Of a stretch of DNA of 15,638 nt, positions 6,136-13,124 are shown in pieces (position 1 is the stretch's first letter; the number at the start of each line of letters is the position of its first letter). The notes beneath the pieces are model-generated. The model was not told the DNA's origin and made no database searches. It saw only the letters and a list, made by a program, of their open reading frames with translations. The position numbers were made by a program, and so were the translations under genes. Source of the stretch: an uncultured Methanobrevibacter sp. (GTDB lineage Archaea > Methanobacteriota > Methanobacteria > Methanobacteriales > Methanobacteriaceae); the NCBI RefSeq assembly GCF_937898925.1, contig NZ_CALDKF010000091.1, forward strand, positions 1-15,638, written 5' to 3'.

Positions 6136-6957
6136 TTAACGTCTTCTTCTATTCCTTCTACTTCTTATTCTTTCTTTTTGGTCTTTTTTGAATCTTCTAG
6201 TGAATTTGGTTAAAGGTTCAACAAAGACTCCTGCAATAGCTACTGCTACCCCTACAAGTCCTGTGATGAACATTATGACATAAGTTGGAGCCAAATGATC
6301 TTCAAAATAATGGATTGTATTTTGTACAGGCCCTTCAATAGAGATTATATTGTAATTGCTTTCGTTTAAATAATCCCTAACCTCTTCCACATCATTAGAG
6401 TTTACATGCACTTGTATATGGACAAAAGCGAATTCAGAGCCTACTCCGGCCCTATTGCTCAGCCAATTTACAAGAGAACCTAATGTAGTGGTTGAACTTG
6501 CAGGATTCTTTAAGTCTACTGTAACGGAATTGTTGGTTACCTTAAAGCTTTCAATCTCAGGATCGCTTCTTAAATGATTTTCCACATAAATCTTTGTGCT
6601 GTTCTTTATGAATCCTGTTTTCAGCTCAAAACCGTTAGTGGAAACTGAATTAACTCCATTTAAATTGCTAATCTTATTGGTTACATCACTGATGTTTGAA
6701 GTTGATGGAATGTTTAGGTTAATCACTTCACTATCCATTGTAAACAGTCCTTGAACATTACCGATAATATATGGACTTTCTTCATAAATAGGGTCAATGA
6801 AGAAGTATCCTCCGATAGCGCCAAGAACAAATCCAATTATAATTATAGATATTATTTCCTTTCTACCAACATATGGGGATAGAATACCCATGGAAAAGGC
6901 AAATACCATAATTATAAGGAACAGGATAATAAATATTATTCCAGTAATTAAATCCAT
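6136..6957 (-). CDS. Three-pass membrane protein with extracellular domain and polybasic tail
   Basis: I do not recognise a family. From this start the protein has 273 residues. Two N-terminal membrane helices span about 4-23 and 33-54. An extracytoplasmic domain covers about 60-220, with two strand-helix-strand units (around 78-112 and 180-210). A third helix (PTYVIMFITGLVGVAVAIAG, 224-243) is followed by a strongly basic cytoplasmic tail, RRFKKDQKERIRSRRNRRRR, which fits the positive-inside rule. Start choice: a TTG at 6978 is also in frame, but GAGTTGAT (minus strand) lies one base before ATG 6960 and four bases before ATG 6957. Neighbours with this site type use three or four bases, so 6957 is preferred. 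The polybasic tail may bind nucleic acid or lipid head groups. Its likely operon partners are the zinc-ribbon protein and dph6. Confidence 0.75.
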   Translation of the reverse strand: MDLITGIIFIILFLIIMVFAFSMGILSPYVGRKEIISIIIIGFVLGAIGGYFFIDPIYEESPYIIGNVQGLFTMDSEVINLNIPSTSNISDVTNKISNLNGVNSVSTNGFELKTGFIKNSTKIYVENHLRSDPEIESFKVTNNSVTVDLKNPASSTTTLGSLVNWLSNRAGVGSEFAFVHIQVHVNSNDVEEVRDYLNESNYNIISIEGPVQNTIHYFEDHLAPTYVIMFITGLVGVAVAIAGVFVEPLTKFTRRFKKDQKERIRSRRNRRRR

Positions 6958-7024
6958 CATAATCAACTCTTTTAACAATTTTCATATAAATTTATCTTAA
7001 TTCAGTCTATAGAAAGCTAAATGA

Positions 7025-7035
7025 ATTTATAAATA
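7025..7035 (-). promoter_or_regulatory. Probable TATA box of the membrane protein operon
   Basis: The minus strand reads TATTTATAAAT about 70 bases before the start codon, which would place transcription initiation near 7005. The rest of 6961-7231 is AT-rich without a gene. Its right part contains oligo-T runs that may terminate the prepilin transcript. Confidence 0.4.
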
Positions 7036-7231
7036 AATATTACATTAAAATAAGTCCTAATTTTTAAAATAAAGATTAAATAATAAATTTATTTAAGTTT
7101 TTAAACAATTTCATTATAAATATTTTAAAATTAAGAATTATTATACTACATATTATATATAAAAAACTTGATTTATATATTTTATGAAAAGATAAAATTT
7201 GTTAAAAAGAGCATTATGAAATTATGGAGCA

Positions 7232-7681
7232 TTAAATCAATCTGTTTACTTCAATCACATTTGAATCCTCGTCCCATTTTACAGCAATCCTGTTAAATCC
7301 CTTTGATAAATGAATATTTTCATTTAATCCATTATAATCAAAATTACTTGTGATTTCTTCTGAATTACCAGATAAATTCAGATTTATAGATGCCAATCCA
7401 TTTTTACCATCATTATATATCCTAATATCCACATTTCGATTAAAGTCAACCAATACAGTTCTTTTAGACCCCTTTCCAGAGGCATAGCAAAAGTCAATTG
7501 CATCAGTTATTTTAGACAGTTCGCTTTTGGAATTGATTGAATCCATTATATCATTGGAAAAATCTATTGCAGTTAAAAGAATTGGAATGGAGATAAGGCT
7601 GATTATCAAGATAACTATCATGGAACTTAAAACATATTCAAGGGATAATTGGCCTTTGTTTCCTAAAGTAATCATTTTCAT
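7232..7681 (-). CDS. Class III signal peptide (type IV pilin-like) protein
   Basis: This 149-residue protein begins with a short basic leader (MKMITLGNKG) followed by QLSLEYVLSSM and a hydrophobic helix (17-37). The GQ-S-EY pattern is the archaeal class III signal peptide (PF04021). A prepilin peptidase of the EppA type cuts between Gly10 and Gln11, leaving Gln at +1 and Glu15 at +5. The hydrophobic helix then forms the core of a pilus-like fibre. The rest (about 50-149) is a small, polar, probably beta-rich head ending in DEDSNVIEVNRLI. The gene begins 12 bases after the eppA gene on the same strand, so protease and substrate are almost certainly co-transcribed. An AGGT site precedes the ATG; ATG at codon 3 is an alternative. 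No pilus ATPase or membrane platform gene is in this window. Confidence 0.85.
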   Translation of the reverse strand: MKMITLGNKGQLSLEYVLSSMIVILIISLISIPILLTAIDFSNDIMDSINSKSELSKITDAIDFCYASGKGSKRTVLVDFNRNVDIRIYNDGKNGLASINLNLSGNSEEITSNFDYNGLNENIHLSKGFNRIAVKWDEDSNVIEVNRLI

Positions 7682-7693
7682 TGTTTTACCTGT

Positions 7694-8647
7694 TTAAAAA
7701 ATCATTTTTATAAAACCTGAAATAATGGAAATAAAATCTCCAAAGATTAAAAAACCGATATATCCAAGGGTAATGAATGGCATGAATGGAATCTCGACCT
7801 TAACCCTAAAGTCAGGATTCTTGATTAAATCCATTTTATATAATCCATTTATTAATCTTATATCCTCTTTTGTCAATCCCATACTGTTTAGTGAAGAGAA
7901 ACAATAAATATTCTCATCTTTAAATGCTTTTAAATTGATATTTGAATTGCTTTTGTTCTTTAGTTCATTAATCCTATCATATGCAATCTGATTTTTAAAG
8001 TAATAATCATTCAAGATCATTCCTTCTCTTAAACTTCCAATAGCTACGGTTTTAGTGGTTAACTTATTAAATGCTGAGCTAAAATCCAAAATAGATAATT
8101 TTGAATAATATTTGATCTTTTTATTTCTAATTCCATCATAGATTATTGATATGAAAATCATTATTAAAGCTATTAGAATGCCATTTAGAAGTATTGAAAT
8201 TGCCTTTGGATAAAGAATCAACTGATTGAAAACTTGCAGATTTAGATTTGAGAAATAATTCAAATTGAAAATATTCAAGTCTAAAAATGATAATGCTAAA
8301 GACAATCCAATGAATAGCTTAAAGTCTCCACCTCCCCAAAATCCAATATGCCAAAGGATAAATGAAATAACTGTGATTAAAGCAGTTAAAGCTATTGAAA
8401 ATATGAATATATGATAATTGCTAAAGCAGACACTTAGGATAAAATTAAAGAGTAATCCATAAATGAGTAGAATCAAGCTTAATTTATTGGGAATTATTCC
8501 AAATTTCAAATCATAATAATCAGCAATTGAAAGAATTAACAGTATTACGAACAAATGTATTTGACATGATTTGATTAAAAGATGATAATTGCTAAGTGAA
8601 TGATTGAACAAATCCAGAATATTCCCAATAAAAATACCATTAAACAA
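7694..8647 (-). CDS. eppA: Archaeal prepilin peptidase, EppA type
   Basis: This 317-residue multi-pass membrane aspartic protease (family A24) trims class III prepilins at the membrane. The first catalytic aspartate lies in DLKFGIIPNKL (D46, with the usual IPN after it). The second is in the GxGD-type motif FWGGGDFKLF (D108). Membrane helices surround both motifs, with two more at about 146-170 and at the C-terminus (292-312). Between them is a soluble stretch (about 174-280) not found in short prepilin peptidases. The downstream gene, 12 bases away, encodes a class III prepilin, its expected substrate. The start is TTG at 8647: an ATG at 8638-8640 is out of frame, and GGAGGT (minus strand of 8654-8659) lies six bases ahead of the TTG. 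FlaK-type preflagellin peptidase is the nearest alternative, but the partner favours EppA. Confidence 0.85.
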   Translation of the reverse strand: MFNGIFIGNILDLFNHSLSNYHLLIKSCQIHLFVILLILSIADYYDLKFGIIPNKLSLILLIYGLLFNFILSVCFSNYHIFIFSIALTALITVISFILWHIGFWGGGDFKLFIGLSLALSFLDLNIFNLNYFSNLNLQVFNQLILYPKAISILLNGILIALIMIFISIIYDGIRNKKIKYYSKLSILDFSSAFNKLTTKTVAIGSLREGMILNDYYFKNQIAYDRINELKNKSNSNINLKAFKDENIYCFSSLNSMGLTKEDIRLINGLYKMDLIKNPDFRVKVEIPFMPFITLGYIGFLIFGDFISIISGFIKMIF

Positions 8648-8659
8648 GAGGAAACCTCC
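8648..8659 (-). promoter_or_regulatory. Strong ribosome site of eppA inside a small hairpin
   Basis: The minus strand reads GGAGGTTTCCTC and then TTG. GGAGGT fixes the TTG start. The same bases form GAGG-TTT-CCTC, a four-pair stem with a three-base loop that could partly hide the ribosome site. The structure is short, so an effect on translation is only a possibility. Confidence 0.55.
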
Positions 8660-8684
8660 AAGTCTTACTAATTAATTAGTGCAA

Positions 8685-8746
8685 CAATCCTATTTTAGGA
8701 CCCTATTTTCTATAAATAGAAATAGAAATTTAATAAAATAGGATTG
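8685..8746. repeat. Nested inverted repeats upstream of eppA
   Basis: CAATCCTATTTTA (8685-8697) and its exact complement TAAAATAGGATTG (8734-8746) form a 13-bp inverted repeat around 36 bases. Inside lies a second perfect repeat, TTTCTAT-AA-ATAGAAA (8707-8722), which also contains a TATA-like string on the minus strand (CTATTTATAG). The element sits 38-99 bases before the eppA start, so it overlaps the expected promoter. It could be an operator, a leader structure or a cruciform. Confidence 0.6.
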
Positions 8747-9040
8747 GTTTTATCTTAAAAAAGCAATTTAATTTATCTAAATTGTTCTTATAAGACAATT
8801 GAATATTATTTTTTCATTATATTTAAATATAATAGTTTTTTTAACTTTTAAAGTACAAATTGATTGTTATATTGATTTTAAACTATAAATTGATGTTAAA
8901 TAGAAAAAATAAATTCATATCGTAAATTTTAGACTAAATAAAAAAGTATAATCAAAATGTAAAGTTAAAAAAATAAAGGAAATAAAAAATAAAGGAAATG
9001 AAAAAATTAGAAAAATAAAATAAGAATATTAAAAAATAAG
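8747..9040. other. AT-rich intergenic region
   Basis: No gene is visible on either strand. The right part (about 8940-9040) read on the minus strand holds repeated oligo-T runs after the RHH regulator's stop, which are probably its terminator. The rest is low-complexity AT. Confidence 0.4.
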
Positions 9041-9619
9041 TTATTTAATAAATGAATAAGCCTCAGATAGGATCACTGAAGCGTTTTCAAGCACTACACC
9101 ATTGTTTTTAAAAACAGATTTATAATCAACATTATGCCTTATAGTGATGAATTCATAATCCTTAGACCTTGATTCAACAATCAAACGCTTTCCTTCTATC
9201 CTATAGATTGCATCATTATCCTTCAAGCGATAAACTTCAGGATTATCCATTCCTCTTTTTTCAAATAGTTCCTCATTTGAAATCTTTACGATTCTTCCTT
9301 CATGAATTAGGTCATAGATTATGTTTAAAACCAATTCAAAATCAAGTTCCAGATCAATAGCTATCTCATCCAAAAAGCAATCCTCATATTTAATGAAATA
9401 GCTTACAACTTCCTTCTTTGCATCAAAATAATTGATTTCTCTGAAATTTGCAACCTTATATGTCTTCAACTGTTCCCTTATGGCTTCCCTTAGAAAGTCT
9501 GAAATGCTTAAGTAATCGCCGTTTTCTATTAGATTCATCAATTGATTATGGATGTTTATTGGAACCTTTGTAGCAATTGTTTTTCCAATTTCTTTATTAT
9601 TTTTACTTATTTCGCTCAT
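9041..9619 (-). CDS. Ribbon-helix-helix transcriptional regulator with C-terminal extra domains
   Basis: The N-terminal part (about 13-53; KTIATKVPINIHNQLMNLIE, then SISDFLREAIREQL) has the strand-helix-helix pattern of the CopG/MetJ-type ribbon-helix-helix DNA-binding fold. Such proteins dimerise and bind short inverted or direct repeats. Residues about 66-115 (AKKEVVSYFIKYEDCFLDEI to HEGRIVKI) look like a small winged-helix. A C-terminal basic beta-rich segment (136-192) could be a ligand or dimer domain. Total length is 192 residues, far longer than a minimal RHH repressor. The start is ATG with a GGGGT site. A TATA box and a cluster of CAATTGCAC repeats lie upstream, so self-regulation is plausible. 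The neighbours (eppA/prepilin downstream, pyrG upstream) are separate transcripts, so its targets cannot be inferred beyond its own promoter. Confidence 0.8.
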   Translation of the reverse strand: MSEISKNNKEIGKTIATKVPINIHNQLMNLIENGDYLSISDFLREAIREQLKTYKVANFREINYFDAKKEVVSYFIKYEDCFLDEIAIDLELDFELVLNIIYDLIHEGRIVKISNEELFEKRGMDNPEVYRLKDNDAIYRIEGKRLIVESRSKDYEFITIRHNVDYKSVFKNNGVVLENASVILSEAYSFIK

Positions 9620-9674
9620 ACTACCCCTTTAATAATTTTTTTAATTGATTATGATATTAAATAGGTCTTGATTC

Positions 9675-9683
9675 AATATAAAA
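9675..9683 (-). promoter_or_regulatory. TATA box of the RHH regulator
   Basis: The minus strand reads TTTTATATT about 60 bases before the ATG, giving a predicted start near 9654 and a leader of about 35 bases. Confidence 0.5.
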
Positions 9684-9713
9684 TGATTTGAAATGCGAAA
9701 AAAATAAAAATAT

Positions 9714-9745
9714 CAATTGCACAATTGCACAAAATCACAATTGTG
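9714..9745. promoter_or_regulatory. Operator-like repeats upstream of the RHH gene
   Basis: Two copies of caattgcac overlap by one base (9714-9722 and 9722-9730). They are followed after a short gap by the perfect palindrome cacaattgtg (9736-9745), which shares the CAATTG core. Three evenly placed CAATTG cores stand out in AT-only surroundings. They lie 30-70 bases upstream of the TATA box of a gene that encodes a DNA-binding protein. This is a candidate binding site for the RHH protein; binding is inferred. Confidence 0.5.
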
Positions 9746-9893
9746 TAAAATCAATAAGTGAAAATGAACAGCATTAATTTTAAAAATAGATAAAAATTGT
9801 AATAAAATTAAAAAATTGAAAAATTAGAAAAATAGTAAAAAATAGAATAAAAAAAAAGAAAGAATTTAAATCAAACTTTTTCTAAAAGTTCGT

Positions 9894-11519
9894 TTATTCT
9901 TTATTATCAAAAGACGCTTTTACAAATGAAGCGAACAATGGATGTGCATTATTTGGTCTTGATTTAAACTCTGGATGGAATTGACATCCAATAAACCAAG
10001 GATGGTCAGGCAATTCCACGATTTCAACCAAGAAGTCATCTGGAGTTGTTCCTGCAATAACAAGACCGTTTTCAGTTAATACATCCCTGTATTCGTTATT
10101 GTATTCGTATCTGTGTCTGTGTCTTTCCTGAATCAAGTCTTCACCATATGCCTCTTTGGTTCTGGTGCCGTCAATCAATTTACAGTCATAAGCACCTAAA
10201 CGCATGGTTCCGCCCATATTCTTGATTTTCTTTTGCTCTTCCATCATGTCAATTACTGGGTATTCGAGGTCATCTTTGAATTCACTGCTGTTTGCACCGT
10301 CCATTCCGATTCTTCTTGCGAATTGAATTACCATACATTGCATACCTAAACAGATACCGAAAATAGGAACTTCATTTTCAATTGCATAATCAACAGCACT
10401 TAACTTACCTTCTACACCACGGTCACCAAATCCTCCAGGAATGAGAATACCGTCAAGCTTGGAAAGTTCCTCATGGAAAGCTTTCAATTCTTCCTCATTT
10501 TCCACATCCACATCAGATGAAAGGTATACTATTTTCATTTTAGCGCCAATTTTCGCTGCTGCGTGGTGCAAGGATTCTCTGATACTTATATAAGCGTCTT
10601 CCAATTCAACGTATTTTCCCACAATACCAATGGTAACCACCGGATCTTGAATCTTAAGTGAATCCACAATTTCTGCCCATTCATTAAGAGTATTCTTGTC
10701 ATTTTCAAAATCAATTCCTAAATTAATTCTGTTGGAAATGTACTGGCCAGCGTTTTCCCTGTCCAATACTAAAGGAACTTCATAGATTGTTTGAGCATCA
10801 GGAGTGTTTACAACAGCATCAAATTCAACATCACAGAAGTGAGCGATTTTTCTCTTCAAGTCATCATCAATAGGCTTTTGACTTCTTAAAACGATCATGT
10901 TAGGGTTGATACCCATGCTTCTAAGTTCTTTTGAAGAGTGTTGAGTTGGTTTTGTCTTGAATTCGCCAGCAGCTTCCAAGTAAGGAACGAATGTTACATG
11001 TACAAACATAACATTTTCAGAGCCTTCCTCGTTTCTCAATTGTCTTAACGCTTCGAGGAATGGTTGGCTTTCAATATCCCCTACGGTACCTCCCAATTCA
11101 ACAAGAACGACATCATAGTCATCCTTAGCTGAGATTTCACGTACCATTTCCTTGATTTCATTGGTGATATGAGGGATAATTTGAACACACGCTCCTAGGA
11201 AATCACCTTTTCTTTCTTTGGAAATAACTGATTGATAGACCTTTCCGGTAGTGATGTTTGATATTCCCGGAAGCTCTACGTCCAAGAACCTTTCATAGTG
11301 ACCTAAGTCAAGGTCAGTTTCCATACCATCATAAGTTACAAACACTTCTCCATGTTGGTATGGGTTTAAAGTACCAGAATCCCAGTTTAAGTATGGGTCA
11401 ATCTTAATAGCTGCAACCTTCAAGCCGTAGGAACGTAATATACGACCAATGGATGCAGAGGTAATTCCTTTTCCAATGGAACTAACTACTCCACCAGTAA
11501 TTATAATATATTTTGTCAG
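9894..11519 (-). CDS. pyrG: CTP synthase (glutamine-hydrolysing); apparent CTG start
   Basis: CTP synthase makes CTP from UTP, ATP and glutamine. The conserved N-terminus TKYIIITGGVVSSIGKGITS, with its ATP-binding loop, is encoded upstream of the TTG at 11423. Starting at CTG 11517-11519 gives 541 residues, the normal length. From that start the synthase domain covers about 1-270 (KIDPYLNWDSGTLNPYQHGE at 39-58; LVELGGTVGDIE at 139-150). The class I glutaminase covers about 295-541, with PGGFGDRG (361-368), nucleophile Cys390 in GICLGMQ, and His515/Glu517 in FHPE. No ATG, GTG or TTG is in frame before the conserved block; the frame closes at a TAG (11532-11534). GGAGTGGAT ends four bases before the CTG. 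A TTG at 11521-11523 is out of frame, so a single-base error there is the alternative. Single-gene transcript; the downstream minus strand is rich in oligo-T. Confidence 0.93.
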   Translation of the reverse strand: MTKYIIITGGVVSSIGKGITSASIGRILRSYGLKVAAIKIDPYLNWDSGTLNPYQHGEVFVTYDGMETDLDLGHYERFLDVELPGISNITTGKVYQSVISKERKGDFLGACVQIIPHITNEIKEMVREISAKDDYDVVLVELGGTVGDIESQPFLEALRQLRNEEGSENVMFVHVTFVPYLEAAGEFKTKPTQHSSKELRSMGINPNMIVLRSQKPIDDDLKRKIAHFCDVEFDAVVNTPDAQTIYEVPLVLDRENAGQYISNRINLGIDFENDKNTLNEWAEIVDSLKIQDPVVTIGIVGKYVELEDAYISIRESLHHAAAKIGAKMKIVYLSSDVDVENEEELKAFHEELSKLDGILIPGGFGDRGVEGKLSAVDYAIENEVPIFGICLGMQCMVIQFARRIGMDGANSSEFKDDLEYPVIDMMEEQKKIKNMGGTMRLGAYDCKLIDGTRTKEAYGEDLIQERHRHRYEYNNEYRDVLTENGLVIAGTTPDDFLVEIVELPDHPWFIGCQFHPEFKSRPNNAHPLFASFVKASFDNKE

Positions 11520-11524
11520 ACAAA

Positions 11525-11533
11525 TCCACTCCT
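11525..11533 (-). promoter_or_regulatory. Ribosome binding site of pyrG
   Basis: The minus strand reads GGAGTGGAT, seven of nine bases matching GGAGGTGAT, followed by TTGT and then CTG. The four-base gap is close to the three bases used by the DUF1002 and aroE genes, which favours CTG as the initiation codon. Confidence 0.55.
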
Positions 11534-11805
11534 AATAAATTTAATATTGATTTTGATATGAATTTTTCATAAATTTCTTATAAAAAAAATCCATAATGAA
11601 TACTCAATAAAATATTAGTTTAATTTATTATATAAAACTTATCTTATGAATCTAATATTTGAAGAATCTAAAAGAATTATGATTTAAGAAAAGCATATAA
11701 AAAGAGCATTATTAAGGCTTAAAATTTAAAATAAAGACAAAATAATATTTTAAAAAATAGTAAAAAAAATATATTAAAAAAAGAAAAAAGGTTAAAAAAG
11801 TGAAA
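11534..11805. other. AT-rich region upstream of pyrG
   Basis: No gene is visible. On the minus strand the pyrG promoter must lie in 11540-11640, where several TATA-like strings occur (for instance around 11573-11580), and none can be singled out. The right part (11750-11805) carries oligo-T runs after the coiled-coil gene, a probable terminator. Confidence 0.35.
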
Positions 11806-12219
11806 TCATAAAATGTTGCTGAAGAATTTTCCCCATTTGATTCCACGTTTATGTGCTTGAATCTTCATTTCATAAGTATCATCAAGAGGAGAATACTCTT
11901 TTTCCAAGATTTTCTCTTTAGCTTCAAAGTCATAGGCGGTGTCTTTTAATTTATCAATGACTTCCATTTCTGCAGTTACTTTTTGTAATTCTGCAGTTAA
12001 ATCATTGCCAGAATTTTTCATTTCATCTTCTAATTCAGATTTTTTGATGATTAACTGTTCAAGCCTATCTTCAAGAAGCTGATCATTGCGAACTCCATAT
12101 TGATCACGTAAATAGAAAATCAAGTCTATAGCTTCACCTACGCCCAAACCATTTTCTTGCATGATTTGATATCTTTCTAATTGCTCATCATTTAATTCCA
12201 CAGTAATTTCATTTGCCAT
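11806..12219 (-). CDS. Coiled-coil protein with possible RHH-like N-terminus
   Basis: I do not recognise a named family. From the ATG at 12219 the protein has 137 residues. Its first 40 (ITVELNDEQLERYQIMQENG, then LGVGEAIDLIFYLRDQ) have the strand-helix-helix rhythm of ribbon-helix-helix proteins. Residues about 46-107 are charged heptad-like helix (LEDRLEQLIIKKSELEDEMK and on), likely a dimeric coiled coil. A basic C-terminal end follows (QAHKRGIKWGKFF, 121-133). No signal peptide or membrane helix is present, so it should be cytoplasmic. The start is chosen because GAGGTTTT lies three bases before this ATG; an upstream ATG at 12243 would add eight residues without such a site. It has its own TATA box and stands between pyrG and the aroE operon. 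It could be a small DNA-binding or scaffold protein; function is unknown. Confidence 0.75.
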   Translation of the reverse strand: MANEITVELNDEQLERYQIMQENGLGVGEAIDLIFYLRDQYGVRNDQLLEDRLEQLIIKKSELEDEMKNSGNDLTAELQKVTAEMEVIDKLKDTAYDFEAKEKILEKEYSPLDDTYEMKIQAHKRGIKWGKFFSNIL

Positions 12220-12268
12220 GTAAAAACCTCTTAATATAATCACAAAAAATATTTTAAATTTATAATTA

Positions 12269-12280
12269 TTTATATATTTA
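12269..12280 (-). promoter_or_regulatory. TATA box of the coiled-coil gene
   Basis: The minus strand reads TAAATATATAAA about 50 bases before the ATG at 12219, predicting initiation near 12250 and a leader of about 30 bases. Confidence 0.45.
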
Positions 12281-12324
12281 TATCTTATTCTATTTAACTA
12301 TGTTTAATAATTTTCTATATTTTA

Positions 12325-13083
12325 TTATTTTTGATGAGTTTCTAAAAATGAAGATGCAGCCAAGACATTTTCCTTGAATTGTGGATTGATTTCAGTCAGG
12401 AATCCCATGAATGACTCTCCAATATCCTCATTTTCATAATCTATTTCATATTCCTTTTCAATGCCTAAAAAGTCATTTATCCACTCTTGAGGAACATTGA
12501 TGAATGGAAATATGATGTCCTTATCATTTAAGTCCAAATCATAAATAGTGGACAAGTCCAATTTCCTGTCCCATTCGATTCCCTTTCCATCAAATATATC
12601 ATTCAAGATATGATTCACTTCCTGATTAAGGTTCAATGGAGATATTACAGAATCAAAGTCATCTGCACTGATATTTTCATCATATTCAATGAATCTTATA
12701 CCATATTTTCTTGAATAAGGCTCAATCACTATGTATAAAAACTTGTTGTAATCATTATCCATTCTAGGAATGAGAATCCTTTCCTTTGGGCTTAAAAACT
12801 CTGCCAATGTCTTTGAAGACCTTGAACAGATCTTTTGAAAAAGAGATGACCTAACCACTTCCATATCAGGATAATGCCTGTTGAAGGTTTCTCTTCTTTT
12901 TTTGGAAAACTTTGAAAAGCGGAGATTTTCTATATAAAGCCTAATGTCTCCATCATCATCAAAGAAACTGACAAAACGGGTATCAACACCTATTTGCTTT
13001 AAGAACTTCATGACATCCTTCTTTGAATCGGATAGTTCCTTTTCATCCTCTTTCAAAACAAAATTTGATAGAAAATCATCCAT
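12325..13083 (-). CDS. Unknown cytoplasmic protein downstream of aroE (possible degenerate PP-loop)
   Basis: This 252-residue acidic protein has no signal or membrane helix when started at ATG 13083. The longer frame back to a TTG at 13128 would add an odd ILIFLTLILIF segment; it overlaps the aroE stop and lacks a ribosome site. AGTGAT stands three bases before ATG 13083. I do not recognise a family with certainty. The segment SPKERILIPRMDNDYNKFLY to KYGIRFIEYDE (about 101-138) has the rhythm of a PP-loop ATPase core (strand, loop, helix, strand). However, the ATP-binding SGGKDS is replaced by RMDNDYN. A later block, DFDSVISPLNLNQEVNHILN (145-164), is acidic-helical. If the resemblance is real, the protein has lost catalysis or uses another site. 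It follows aroE by 41 bases and is probably co-transcribed. Confidence 0.7.
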   Translation of the reverse strand: MDDFLSNFVLKEDEKELSDSKKDVMKFLKQIGVDTRFVSFFDDDGDIRLYIENLRFSKFSKKRRETFNRHYPDMEVVRSSLFQKICSRSSKTLAEFLSPKERILIPRMDNDYNKFLYIVIEPYSRKYGIRFIEYDENISADDFDSVISPLNLNQEVNHILNDIFDGKGIEWDRKLDLSTIYDLDLNDKDIIFPFINVPQEWINDFLGIEKEYEIDYENEDIGESFMGFLTEINPQFKENVLAASSFLETHQK

Positions 13084-13124
13084 AATATCACTGAAAATTA
13101 AAATTAAAGTTAAAAAAATTAAAA

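Noticed and set aside
7203..7217. 15-base string taaaaagagcattat also present at 11698-11712
   Set aside because: Two copies only, in AT-rich intergenic DNA with no symmetry. It may be part of T-run terminators, but the evidence is too thin.
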